Shown: piece by piece, positions 31,850 to 39,515 of the stretch
Layout: every line of letters starts with the position of its first letter
Position numbering within the stretch: position 1 is the first letter of the stretch
Position numbers and translations under genes: made by a program
Notes under the pieces: model-generated
Database searches by the model: none
What the model was told of the DNA's origin: nothing
The model's input: the letters and a program-made list of their open reading frames with translations, nothing else
From: Bacilli bacterium
GTDB lineage: Bacteria; Bacillota_I; Bacilli_A; RFN20; CAG-826
Direction: 5' to 3'
DNA length: 46,070 nt
NCBI GenBank assembly: GCA_017454295.1
Contig: JAFTDF010000046.1
Location: 1-46,070, forward strand

Positions 31850-33232
31850 CTATCTGCCACGGCGGGCTTTATCGGCTTTGGCCGAGGCAAGGATCGCGGA
31901 TTTTTCATCCTTGGTATCCACGCGGCGGCTACTCTTGGGGGCGGCTTTGACGGGTTTTGCCTTGGCGTTGGCTGCCTCTTCTTTGGCTTGCTTCGCCGCA
32001 AATTCGGCATAGAGCTTCTCGGCCGCTTTCACGCGACGACGCGCCGCTTCGAGGGCGCGTTTATCCTTTTCCTCGACGATCCGCGGCGTCAAACGTTTCT
32101 TCGCGTCGCGCTGCTCCTTCATATGCTGGAGGAGGGCTTCCGAATCGGCCTTGGCTTCCTCGGGGGTAAGCGCTAAGGGGTTCTTGCGGCTCTTTTTGGC
32201 TTCGGGATAGGCATCGTAAAGGAACTTGCCGTCGTCGAAGGTTTCATCATCGAGGGTAAAGACCACTTTGGGTTTGATGGTTCTGGTTTTGGTGGGGAGG
32301 GCCGCTTTGTTGTTTTTGACTAAGTGGCTCGATAAGGTCAAAACCGACATCGTGGCCAGGTTATAGATCGCATCGTGATAGGAGGCGTCGAAACTCTGGT
32401 TGGTCTCGTCGACTTCATAGGAAATCCCGAGTTCGTCATAGGCATCGAGGAATTCCCATAATTCGTAAGCGGCGTGATAGTCCGGGTTTTTGACCAACAT
32501 ATTGGTCATATGGATTGGCGAAGTGACTTCTTTGGCCCCTTTCATCTCTTCCATAAAGGGAGAACGGAGATACCAGGAGCAGCGTTCACGTAAGCGGGTC
32601 AAACGTTCCAAGATATTGGCGTTGATCGCGGAATCGCCTTTGTCTTCGCTGGGGGTGGAGGCTTTGATGCGGGTATCGACTTCGTAGGTGACGCCGTCGA
32701 TGGTGACTTTGTTATGGACCAGCAGCAAATCCGAGTCATGGGTCTCGGCGTGCTCTTTGATATACCAATAACGGGCTTGGATGAAGGTGATGCACTTATG
32801 GATCAAGGTCATGACGAACCGGTTTTCGTAGATCTGGGCATCCATTTCGGAATGGATGGTCAAAATCTTATCCGGCGTCACGTTGCCTTTGGCGTCGATG
32901 GAACGGACGAATTGGGAATGGGAGGCCAGATGCTGCACCGAAAGGGCGTTGATCTTTTTGGCGAGCCCGGCTTCGACCAGTTCGGCTTGCTCCTTAATGA
33001 AGGAACGGGGGTTGGCGATGATACGGGCCACCGCATCGACCCCTTTCTCGAGTTCCTCGATAAAGGAACCATCGAAGGCCTTGTTCTCGTTGCGGCGGGT
33101 TTGACGGACGAACGTCTCCCCCTCCTTGAGGGCTTCCTTGACCGCGGCGAAAGCAGGCACGGAGGCAAGCGCCTTCTCCTGCTGCTGTTGCGCGGCAATG
33201 GCCGCGGAGAATGGGAATTCTTGTTCTGCCAC
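31850..33232 (-). CDS. DUF2357-like cytosolic partner of the McrB-like ATPase
   Basis: The 460-residue protein starts at GTG after GCGAGGT. It has no membrane segment. The core includes HSEMDAQIYENRFVMTLIHKC, where YENRFV at 135-140 is the hallmark of DUF2357 proteins that pair with McrB-like ATPases. The N-terminal 40 residues and the last 110 (Lys/Ala/Glu-rich, ending KARRGR) are helical or coiled coil and disordered. No PD-(D/E)XK site is seen, unlike classical McrC-type nucleases. It ends 6 bases before the signal peptidase gene, and begins 15 bases after the ATPase. I infer it is an adaptor for the ATPase rather than a nuclease. Confidence 0.62.
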   Translation of the reverse strand: MAEQEFPFSAAIAAQQQQEKALASVPAFAAVKEALKEGETFVRQTRRNENKAFDGSFIEELEKGVDAVARIIANPRSFIKEQAELVEAGLAKKINALSVQHLASHSQFVRSIDAKGNVTPDKILTIHSEMDAQIYENRFVMTLIHKCITFIQARYWYIKEHAETHDSDLLLVHNKVTIDGVTYEVDTRIKASTPSEDKGDSAINANILERLTRLRERCSWYLRSPFMEEMKGAKEVTSPIHMTNMLVKNPDYHAAYELWEFLDAYDELGISYEVDETNQSFDASYHDAIYNLATMSVLTLSSHLVKNNKAALPTKTRTIKPKVVFTLDDETFDDGKFLYDAYPEAKKSRKNPLALTPEEAKADSEALLQHMKEQRDAKKRLTPRIVEEKDKRALEAARRRVKAAEKLYAEFAAKQAKEEAANAKAKPVKAAPKSSRRVDTKDEKSAILASAKADKARRGR

Positions 33233-33247
33233 GGGTGGTTACCTCGC

Positions 33248-34762
33248 TTAACGGGACATCTTGATCAAGAGGCGGATCTTATCACGGGAGAGCGGGAATT
33301 CGTTCTTCCCGAAGAGTTTGGTGAGTTCGGCGTCGAGCCCGGCGAGTTCATCGCGGAGGAAGGCGACGTTGAGGACTTCGAACTTCTTCAAAATCTTGGT
33401 CTTGAAGACATAGTCGATGCCATCGAGTTCGGTGCCACCGCAGGCGACGAAGCAAGGCACGAAGTTGTTGAGTTGCTTCATGATACGGTTACCAAACGCG
33501 AGCTTGAAGTGCTCGATGACATAGTCATCCAATTTGGCGAATTTCTCCAAGGTATCCTGGGAGATCGGGTAATCCTTCTTCGCCTGAGCAAAGAGGTTAT
33601 CCAAGTAGGCATAGGGTAAGGTAAGGGGTTCGGTATAAGGAGCCTCAAAGGGTTGACCCTTGTTATCGAAGAAGAGGGACATCGCACGGTCATAGACCTT
33701 ATCGGTGATGGTGAAGGTGGAGTCGTCGTTATTGGCGGTCCCGATGAAGAAGATGTTCTGCGGGATCAATAATTTACCGTTTTGGAGATGTTTGGGGTCG
33801 TCCTCACGCGGGGCGGCGATGAGGTCGATATTCCATTCGGAAACGTTGGGCATTTCCATGATGGAGAGGAATTCGGCGAAATAGTACTCGATACGGGCCA
33901 AGTTCATTTCGTCGAGGACGATGAGGTTATTGTCATCGCGGTAGGTGGCTTCGTAGACAGCGCGTAGGAATTCGGTTTCGGTGAACTTGTGGGTGAAGTC
34001 GTTGTAATAGCCGAGCAACTCGGAACGGTCACGCCAGGAAGGTTGGACCGAGCAGATGTTGGCGTTGTTCTTGAAGAACCGACCTAAGCAATAAGGAAGC
34101 GAGGTTTTACCGGTACCGGAGATACCTTCGAGGATGATGAGCTTACCGGTGCCCATGGCCGCGAAGAATTGACGGACGGTGTCGATCGTATAGTAGAGAC
34201 GCATCTGCGAGCACGCGAAGTAACGGAAACGTTCGCAGATTCCTTTGAGGTCGATGTCCTTGGCGTCTTCGGGCAAAGAAGTCTTGAGGATTTCGCCATT
34301 GTATTTGGCATCGACGTTGATTAAACGGGTGAAACGCGACCCATCTTCGACGGAGACGGAAACATCGAGCGATTCCCCATTTCCATGGGCGCCGCCGTTA
34401 CCAAAGGAGGTACGGGAGGCGGTATTCATGCCGATGATTTTGTCTTTTTCGCGGACGGCGTCATAAAGTTCGAGGTTGAGCCTTTCGATTTCTTCCATCA
34501 TGGCTTTCTCGTTGTTCTTCTTCGCTTTATTGCGAAGCCCATGGCGGATGAAATAGATAATGAAGGCGAATAACGCCCCGATGAGCCCCACCAAAAGTAG
34601 GAGCATGATCACGAAGACGGTCCAACCGCCGATCCCGAAGCTGCGGGAATATTGGTTGAAGGCGTCCCCGATGTTGATAAAGGCGTTATTAAAGCCGATT
34701 TGGAACATGTCCACGAATACGGCCTTGAGGCTGTACCGTAGGAATTCGAAGTATTCGCTCAT
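33248..34762 (-). CDS. Membrane-anchored McrB-like AAA+ ATPase
   Basis: AAGGAG 7 bases upstream of ATG fixes the start at MSEYFEFLRY; an upstream in-frame Met lies in the preceding gene. The protein has about 504 residues. A membrane segment at 46-73 is followed by a basic region and a coiled coil (80-105), then the AAA+ module: Walker A GISGTGKT at 213-220, Walker B LIVLDEMNLARIEYYFAEF at 280-298, and sensor GTANNDDSTFTITDKVYDRA at 341-360. This combination is typical of the McrB branch. Classical McrB is soluble and partners a nuclease; here it is tethered to the membrane next to secretion genes. It could power assembly or export of the operon's TasA-like proteins. That role is inference. 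Confidence 0.78.
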   Translation of the reverse strand: MSEYFEFLRYSLKAVFVDMFQIGFNNAFINIGDAFNQYSRSFGIGGWTVFVIMLLLLVGLIGALFAFIIYFIRHGLRNKAKKNNEKAMMEEIERLNLELYDAVREKDKIIGMNTASRTSFGNGGAHGNGESLDVSVSVEDGSRFTRLINVDAKYNGEILKTSLPEDAKDIDLKGICERFRYFACSQMRLYYTIDTVRQFFAAMGTGKLIILEGISGTGKTSLPYCLGRFFKNNANICSVQPSWRDRSELLGYYNDFTHKFTETEFLRAVYEATYRDDNNLIVLDEMNLARIEYYFAEFLSIMEMPNVSEWNIDLIAAPREDDPKHLQNGKLLIPQNIFFIGTANNDDSTFTITDKVYDRAMSLFFDNKGQPFEAPYTEPLTLPYAYLDNLFAQAKKDYPISQDTLEKFAKLDDYVIEHFKLAFGNRIMKQLNNFVPCFVACGGTELDGIDYVFKTKILKKFEVLNVAFLRDELAGLDAELTKLFGKNEFPLSRDKIRLLIKMSR

Positions 34763-34785
34763 ATGCGTTTCTCCTTGTAAGAGGC

Positions 34786-35895
34786 TTAGTGGGCCAGTCC
34801 GGTAAAGACAAGGTTCAATTCCATGGAAGCCTGCCCGATGGAATTGGTGCAATAAGGATCCCAGCCTTCAATATAAACGGTAATGGTGAGTTTCTTCGCC
34901 ACATTCGCCTTCAAATCGAGGAGGTATCCTCCGGCGGGGATTTGCCCTTCCCCGTCGTTTAGGATGATGGAGGAGAAGTCTAATGCTTCTTCTTTCTTGA
35001 TGAGGCCATCTTGCTTGGCCTTTTCCACGTCAACGAGTTGAACCCCGTTTTCGTGGGCGGCATGGAGGAAATCGCCCTTTTGGCCTTCGCTCGCGGATCC
35101 GGTTTCGTTGAGGTAAGGCACGAGGGTTTGATCGCCCACGCCATAGCAATATTCCTTCTTACCCTCGCCGTCAGCATAGCTGTCATAGAAGCCGTTGAAG
35201 GGCATCATATCGGCGATACCGCCGTAATAGGTGTCCATCTTGTCGGGGTTGCGTTTCATTTCAACGCCCTGGCTATTCTTCGGCGTCGGAACCGCGGTGA
35301 TATCGATGGGAGACCCATCCCGTTCGGTGCCGTTGAAGCGGGTGCGAAGAGCATGGACCGCATTATTCAAATCGGCCGGGTTGAGAGGGTGACCGTCATC
35401 GGGATCGGTTTTGCTGGCATTGGCCTCCTCCCTCGGCGTGATTTTGCTTTCCGGAGCGAGGGTCAACCAGCAATCGTGGTCGCATTCGAAATAGTATTCG
35501 AGGGTCAGGTAGGTGTCAGGCGAAGCATCGCCATCTTCCGCACGCATCCGGGGGGCGGTTTTTAGGACAGGACGGCCATCTTTGATGGTCGACCCCGCCC
35601 CGGTAACCGGATCGAGGGTTTTGGGAATTTTCGGGGAGATCTCGGCATCTTTTTTGATTCTTAGATTCCCCGTTTCTGAATCGACATAAGTGTCCTTCCC
35701 CTCTGCCATATAAAGGAACGCCTGGGCATCGTCGGCCACTTTGAAGTTGACGACTTTTTCCCTGTGGAAGGGTTCCAAAGAGAACCACGCAAAAGTCGCG
35801 GTGACACCGGTGGCGCAAGTTAAGGCCGTAGTCAAAAGCCCCGCCATGATGAGCCGGTTACGATGCTTGCTATGTTTTCTCTTAATGACAGACAT
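34786..35895 (-). CDS. TasA-like secreted envelope protein with SipW-type signal
   Basis: The 369-residue protein has a basic start (MSVIKRKHSKHRNR), a hydrophobic stretch (LIMAGLLTTALTCATGVTAT) and FAWF at 35-38. The mature part opens REKVVNFKVADDAQAFLYMAEG and is rich in Asp, Pro and Gly; it ends in NLVFTGLAH. It is probably a secreted fibre or envelope subunit cut by the signal peptidase encoded three genes downstream. It lies 9 bases after the gene at 35905 and 23 bases before the ATPase. Confidence 0.75.
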   Translation of the reverse strand: MSVIKRKHSKHRNRLIMAGLLTTALTCATGVTATFAWFSLEPFHREKVVNFKVADDAQAFLYMAEGKDTYVDSETGNLRIKKDAEISPKIPKTLDPVTGAGSTIKDGRPVLKTAPRMRAEDGDASPDTYLTLEYYFECDHDCWLTLAPESKITPREEANASKTDPDDGHPLNPADLNNAVHALRTRFNGTERDGSPIDITAVPTPKNSQGVEMKRNPDKMDTYYGGIADMMPFNGFYDSYADGEGKKEYCYGVGDQTLVPYLNETGSASEGQKGDFLHAAHENGVQLVDVEKAKQDGLIKKEEALDFSSIILNDGEGQIPAGGYLLDLKANVAKKLTITVYIEGWDPYCTNSIGQASMELNLVFTGLAH

Positions 35896-35904
35896 GAGGA
35901 TGGA

Positions 35905-36801
35905 TTAAATCAAACTGAATTCCGCGGTCATGGCAAAGCTTTCGCCCTGCGGGGGTTGACCTTTGCAATCGGGGTCATTCCCTTCAAGGTAAACAATCAC
36001 CGTGAAACGGGTCGTTGATTTGGCATTGATGGTGAGATTGGTTAGAAGCGCGAGTTCGCCTTGGTTGGTCGAATCCGCGAAGGGTTCGGCATAGGCGATA
36101 TCCCCTAAAGGATCGGCATAGGTCGCGGTGCGGACACCAGCGGCGTCGGCCGTCCAGGAGGAAACGGCTTCTTTGGAGTTGCCGTCGGAGTTCTTGGTGG
36201 AACTGGTGGCGGCATACCAATGATGGGATTCGGATGCGGGGTCTGCGACGGGAGCGGTACAGATGGCAACGCGGAGATAGGAATAAATCGACGAGGCGTC
36301 GTTAGACGGCGGATTGTAATCGGATAAGCGAAGGGAGAATTGGTAGTTGAGGGCTTTGTCGCCGGTATTATCGAGATAAATGGAATAAAGCATCCCAAAT
36401 TGATCTTCGAGACCTTCTTCCGACTTCTCGTAAACCTGTGCGCCAGCAAGACGATCGTCCGCCTTGAGCTTTTCGTAATAGCCAAGAATGTCCTTGGCGG
36501 TCGTCGGCCAGGCAGCATCAATCGACTTCTCGACGATGATCTGGGGGTCGTCATCGATAACGGTGGTTCCCTCATGGCCAGGTCCGGTCACGGAGTTCTT
36601 CAAACGAAGCGCCACCGCATCTTCTGCTTTGACGTTGTTATTGATGACCGTGACAAAACTCGTCGGGTGCATCAGCAAAGCAATCAAGACGATCAGTCCG
36701 GCACCGGTGCCGCAAATGCCGCCGACGATGCCCGCGACCTTGCGCCCTCTGCGATTACCTGCATACGCGCCTGGCGAGGAAAACTTATTCTTTTCTCCCA
36801 T
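35905..36801 (-). CDS. TasA-like envelope protein, membrane-anchored, first gene of the SipW operon
   Basis: The 298-residue protein has a charged start and one hydrophobic segment (about residues 19-42), ending in MHPTSFVTVI. It has no FAWF motif, so it is more likely an uncleaved anchor or a variant signal. The outside part carries acidic loops and strands, with QFSLRLSDYNP and TRFTVIVYLEGNDPDCKG; the latter matches LTITVYIEGWDPYC in the next gene, which shows the two are related. The ATG is preceded by GGAGATATTTGCC. The start lies 170 bases downstream of a promoter and CcpA-like operator. Confidence 0.72.
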   Translation of the reverse strand: MGEKNKFSSPGAYAGNRRGRKVAGIVGGICGTGAGLIVLIALLMHPTSFVTVINNNVKAEDAVALRLKNSVTGPGHEGTTVIDDDPQIIVEKSIDAAWPTTAKDILGYYEKLKADDRLAGAQVYEKSEEGLEDQFGMLYSIYLDNTGDKALNYQFSLRLSDYNPPSNDASSIYSYLRVAICTAPVADPASESHHWYAATSSTKNSDGNSKEAVSSWTADAAGVRTATYADPLGDIAYAEPFADSTNQGELALLTNLTINAKSTTRFTVIVYLEGNDPDCKGQPPQGESFAMTAEFSLI

Positions 36802-36970
36802 GGCAAATATCTCCTATTTCCGTAGTATCGGTCCGCGCGGCACAACTGAAAATTGTCCCGTATCGGATATTTGTCTTCAATTTTTGCCCTGTCATCGGAA
36901 CTTTTCCGGCGTTTTGCCCAAAACGGAGGATCGGTTTCGACGACGCAGAAGAGAAATCTTTTGCACCATT

Positions 36971-37021
36971 AGTTTAGGAGCTTCAAGGGGCTTCGTCAAT
37001 GAGACTTTGTAAGCGCTTTCG
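36971..37021 (-). promoter_or_regulatory. Promoter and CcpA-like operator of the SipW operon
   Basis: On the - strand TTGACG (36994-36999), 17 bases and TAAACT (36971-36976) form the promoter. The operator TGTAAGCGCTTTCG (37008-37021) lies 8 bases upstream of the -35 box and differs from the consensus at one base. It is nearly the reverse complement of the operator at 9762. The leader is about 165 bases, with no gene in 36802-37050. Confidence 0.65.
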
Positions 37022-37054
37022 TTACATCCCGTCTCCAAATGGGGAAAAGAAAAA

Positions 37055-37079
37055 CCATCGGCGAATTTCCGATGGTTTT
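37055..37079 (-). terminator. Terminator after the 126-residue membrane protein gene
   Basis: AAAACCATCGG and CCGATGGTTTT form a long stem on the - strand, followed by TTCTTTTC. Confidence 0.85.
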
Positions 37080-37094
37080 GCAGGAGAAGGAATT

Positions 37095-37475
37095 TTATTC
37101 CTTGTCTTCGTCTTTCTTGGCCTCTTCTTCCATTTCGCGAAGGACTTCGAGGCGGGCCTCTTCTTTGGCCGCGGCTTCGATGGCGTCGCGTTCCTTATCG
37201 GAGAGGGCGGATTCGCGCTTGGTCGCGTAGATAATAAGGTAGATGACATCAAGCGCCAGAATCACGAACAAGGGAAGGACGATCGTGACGAGGAACAAGG
37301 TGTTGTTCGCTTGCAACCCGCCGATGAAGGGTCCGTTCTTCTCGATGAGTTGTTCGGGAAGGAGTTCGGCATCGAAGCTGGTCATCACCATGATGGAGAC
37401 GACGAGGGAGAAGATGACGATGATCCCCTCGACAATCCCGCCGATGAGCAATAGACGTTTTGTTTTCTTATCCAT
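37095..37475 (-). CDS. Small membrane protein of unknown function
   Basis: The 126-residue protein has two membrane segments (about 8-33 and 58-85) joined by an outside loop of 25 residues. A 40-residue charged tail (ALSDKERDAIEAAAKEEAR ... KKDEDKE) follows inside, probably a helix. The start codon follows a weak AGG. I do not recognise it. It has its own promoter with a CcpA-like operator and its own terminator, and lies just upstream of the SipW operon, with which it may be co-regulated. Confidence 0.65.
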   Translation of the reverse strand: MDKKTKRLLLIGGIVEGIIVIFSLVVSIMVMTSFDAELLPEQLIEKNGPFIGGLQANNTLFLVTIVLPLFVILALDVIYLIIYATKRESALSDKERDAIEAAAKEEARLEVLREMEEEAKKDEDKE

Positions 37476-37491
37476 AAGTATACCTGAGATG

Positions 37492-37519
37492 ATTTTACCA
37501 TTTATGAAAGCACTTACAA
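37492..37519 (-). promoter_or_regulatory. Promoter with CcpA-like operator for the 126-residue membrane protein
   Basis: On the - strand TTGTAA (37514-37519), 16 bases, and TAAAAT (37492-37497). The operator (TGAAAGCACTTACA on the + strand, 37505-37518) overlaps the -35 box and differs from the one at 9762 by a single base. Confidence 0.65.
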
Positions 37520-37549
37520 GAAACTTTCGATGTGTTGGGTATTCTCGGC

Positions 37550-38344
37550 TTATTTTTCTCCTTCCGGAGCCTTTACATAGGCGATATATTCCTCGTTTTC
37601 GTCTTCCGCGGACATATCCAGCATGAATTCATAGGTCCGATCGCGCAGCTTTTTGCGGCGTTCCGCCAAAGGCAAGGTCATATCGGGATTGATCGGTTTG
37701 CCCACATGGACGGTCATGGCCGGGGCCATTTTCTTCCGGATTTTGCGTTTGCGGTACGTCACGCACACGGGCACCACGGGCGAGCCGAGTTCCGCCGGAT
37801 AGACGAATGCTCCATCCCCATAGGGACGGATATGGGTGGCAAATGGCCAGATATGCGCTTCTGGAAAAATGGAGATGCCCCGCTTCTGCTTGATGCGATA
37901 TTTTAAGCATTCCACGAAGTCCTTATGCTGCTTGGGGGTTTCGGGAATGGGGATACAGCCTAAAGACTGAACCAAATAACGGATGCCACGGATCGAGGTC
38001 GCGTCTTGATCGGCGACGATATAGGTCCGGCGCGGACCGGCGACATAAAGCTGGATCAGCATCGCATCCACGATTTGGGTATGGTTGGTGTAGAAGAACA
38101 CCCCTTTGCGGCGGATCAGCCTGAGGTTCTTCTTCCCCTTCACCTTAATCCCGAAATGCCATTTGACGGGGAAATAGAGAATGGGGACGGCAATGACCCA
38201 ATAGATGAACCAAGAGAAGATGCGAGAGAACAGGCTCTTATGAACATACTTAAAGTTTTCCGGCAAAGGTCGATGTTCGATCTTGGTGCCGGCGAAATCG
38301 TCGTTTAACGCGTCCTGATAATAAACGATTTTCTTCGGTTTCAT
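37550..38344 (-). CDS. plsC: 1-acyl-sn-glycerol-3-phosphate acyltransferase (PlsC family)
   Basis: The 264-residue membrane enzyme transfers an acyl group to lysophosphatidate in phospholipid synthesis. A hydrophobic segment (LFSRIFSWFIYWVIAVPILYF) anchors the N-terminal region. The catalytic HX4D is seen as NHTQIVD with H88 and D93. A second family motif, ISIFPEAHIWP, lies at 157-167. A final SPVVPVCVTYRKRK strand follows. Its length is normal. No strong ribosome site is seen, only GTCGGG near ATG; I keep it because no other start is better. It could instead act on another glycolipid. Confidence 0.85.
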   Translation of the reverse strand: MKPKKIVYYQDALNDDFAGTKIEHRPLPENFKYVHKSLFSRIFSWFIYWVIAVPILYFPVKWHFGIKVKGKKNLRLIRRKGVFFYTNHTQIVDAMLIQLYVAGPRRTYIVADQDATSIRGIRYLVQSLGCIPIPETPKQHKDFVECLKYRIKQKRGISIFPEAHIWPFATHIRPYGDGAFVYPAELGSPVVPVCVTYRKRKIRKKMAPAMTVHVGKPINPDMTLPLAERRKKLRDRTYEFMLDMSAEDENEEYIAYVKAPEGEK

Positions 38345-38465
38345 CCCGACGCATTATCCCCCAAAGGGGAGAGACTAGGCAAGCCCAAATGGAAACGACC
38401 GCGAAAAAGCGGTTGCAAGGTTATGGGCCTGAGAGTATAGTAATCGAGCCGAAAGGCAAGATTAT

Positions 38466-38542
38466 CGCGGGTTAGAGCAGTCCGGTAGCTCGTCAGGCCC
38501 ATAACCTGAAGGTCGGTGGTTCAAATCCATCACCCGCAACCA
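38466..38542 (+). tRNA. Initiator tRNA-fMet (CAT)
   Basis: The 77-base tRNA includes an encoded CCA end. The acceptor stem CGCGGGT/ACCCGCA has the C1:A72 mismatch that marks bacterial initiators. The D arm is GAGC/GCTC and the T arm GGTGG/CCATC. The anticodon arm is TCAGG-CCCATAA-CCTGA with anticodon CAT. Two bases are odd: pair 29:41 is A:T instead of G:C, so only two of the three hallmark G:C pairs remain, and base 33 is C instead of T. Confidence 0.93.
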
Positions 38543-38550
38543 ATGACAAC

Positions 38551-38572
38551 AAAGACCCTTAGGGTCTTTTTT
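38551..38572 (+). terminator. Terminator after the initiator tRNA
   Basis: AAGACCC and GGGTCTT form a 7-bp stem around a 3-base loop, followed by TTTTTT. Confidence 0.85.
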
Positions 38573-38578
38573 GTTGTT

Positions 38579-38604
38579 GCGGTGATGGGCCACCGACCTT
38601 CAGA
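38579..38604 (-). repeat. Inverted partial copy of the tRNA 3' half
   Basis: GGTGATGG and CCACCGACCTTCAG are the reverse complement of parts of the tRNA (its T-arm/acceptor side and the base run CTGAAGGTCGGTGG after the anticodon). It lies between the tRNA terminator and the stop codon of the next gene. Confidence 0.7.
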
Positions 38605-38608
38605 TCGC

Positions 38609-39361
38609 TCACCCGTCATATCGGGAGGATATATAGTCTAAGTCCGAAGATAGGCGAGGCCAGTAGAATTCGATCCGCTCCCGGGATTTGGGACGTTTAA
38701 CGGCCTTTCCGACGTAGCGGGCATGGGGCCGCATCAAAATGGGTCCGATATGGAGATTCTCCATATAGTCCCAACTACGGCGCTTACAATGCTTCTCCAT
38801 TTGGGTTCTGGAGACCAGGATTCCGTAGTCTTCGTCGCCGTGGTAGATGTAGTCCGCTTCCAGGTTCTCTTCTTTAGACCCTTTCCACACCGCACGCCGA
38901 ATAAACGCCATGACGAACTCTTTCTTTTCGTTTAGCACCCGATTGGCATTTTTGATTTCATCCGCCAAGCGATGCGCGATTTCTTGATACTCCATTCGCC
39001 GCCGCCCAGCGCCATCGATGGTTCCGTCACCGTAATGGTAATAGAGCAACGTCCGCAGGACCCGGTTGGGGACTCCCAGGTCGCGCAGATATTTCACGAA
39101 GTCCTTAATGTATTCTTGATGGACTACGTCGCTGGCGCCGCTTTTCATGGAGACGTAATGGGTTTCTTCCCCGACGGTGACCGAGAAATCCGGTTTCATG
39201 TAATCGCCGACAAGTTCTGCGTGCACCACTTCTTCCGGATCCAAGTGTCCGAACATCTCTTGAACGAAATGTTTCGCGTTGTTGGAAAGATCTTTAACTT
39301 TCTTTCCGTTGAGGAGGCGGATCATCCCCTCCTCTTTGTAAAAGCCGATGTTTTTGTGCAT
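38609..39361 (-). CDS. Unidentified 250-residue protein, possible nuclease-like fold
   Basis: ATG follows GGAGG. There is no signal peptide or membrane segment. The first third has GDYMKPDFSVTVGEETHYVSMKSG: PD, then a strand ending in SMK, which weakly resembles the PD-x(n)-(D/E)XK pattern of restriction enzymes, with Ser where Glu or Asp is expected. A His-rich ELVxxxH / ASDVVHQEYI segment follows, then Arg- and Tyr-rich regions (RRRMEYQEI, CKRRSWDYMEN). Its stop lies 5 bases from the inverted tRNA copy, so it may belong to a tRNA-associated insertion. I do not recognise the family. Confidence 0.6.
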   Translation of the reverse strand: MHKNIGFYKEEGMIRLLNGKKVKDLSNNAKHFVQEMFGHLDPEEVVHAELVGDYMKPDFSVTVGEETHYVSMKSGASDVVHQEYIKDFVKYLRDLGVPNRVLRTLLYYHYGDGTIDGAGRRRMEYQEIAHRLADEIKNANRVLNEKKEFVMAFIRRAVWKGSKEENLEADYIYHGDEDYGILVSRTQMEKHCKRRSWDYMENLHIGPILMRPHARYVGKAVKRPKSRERIEFYWPRLSSDLDYISSRYDG

Positions 39362-39474
39362 ATCGGTACCTCCACTTTCTTATACGGGTTTTATGTGGCG
39401 ATTTGAGAAAAATGCTTAAGTAAATCAAAGATTTAATTTTGTTCTGGTTATCGTGGGATTTTGGGGAAGAAAAA

Positions 39475-39494
39475 GCCACCGGGTAACCGATGGC
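39475..39494 (-). terminator. Terminator of the large lipoprotein gene
   Basis: GCCATCGG and CCGGTGGC pair around TTAC, with one G-U pair, followed by TTTTTCTT on the - strand, 22 bases after the stop codon. Confidence 0.8.
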
Positions 39495-39515
39495 TTGTGG
39501 GATGATGGGGGATGA

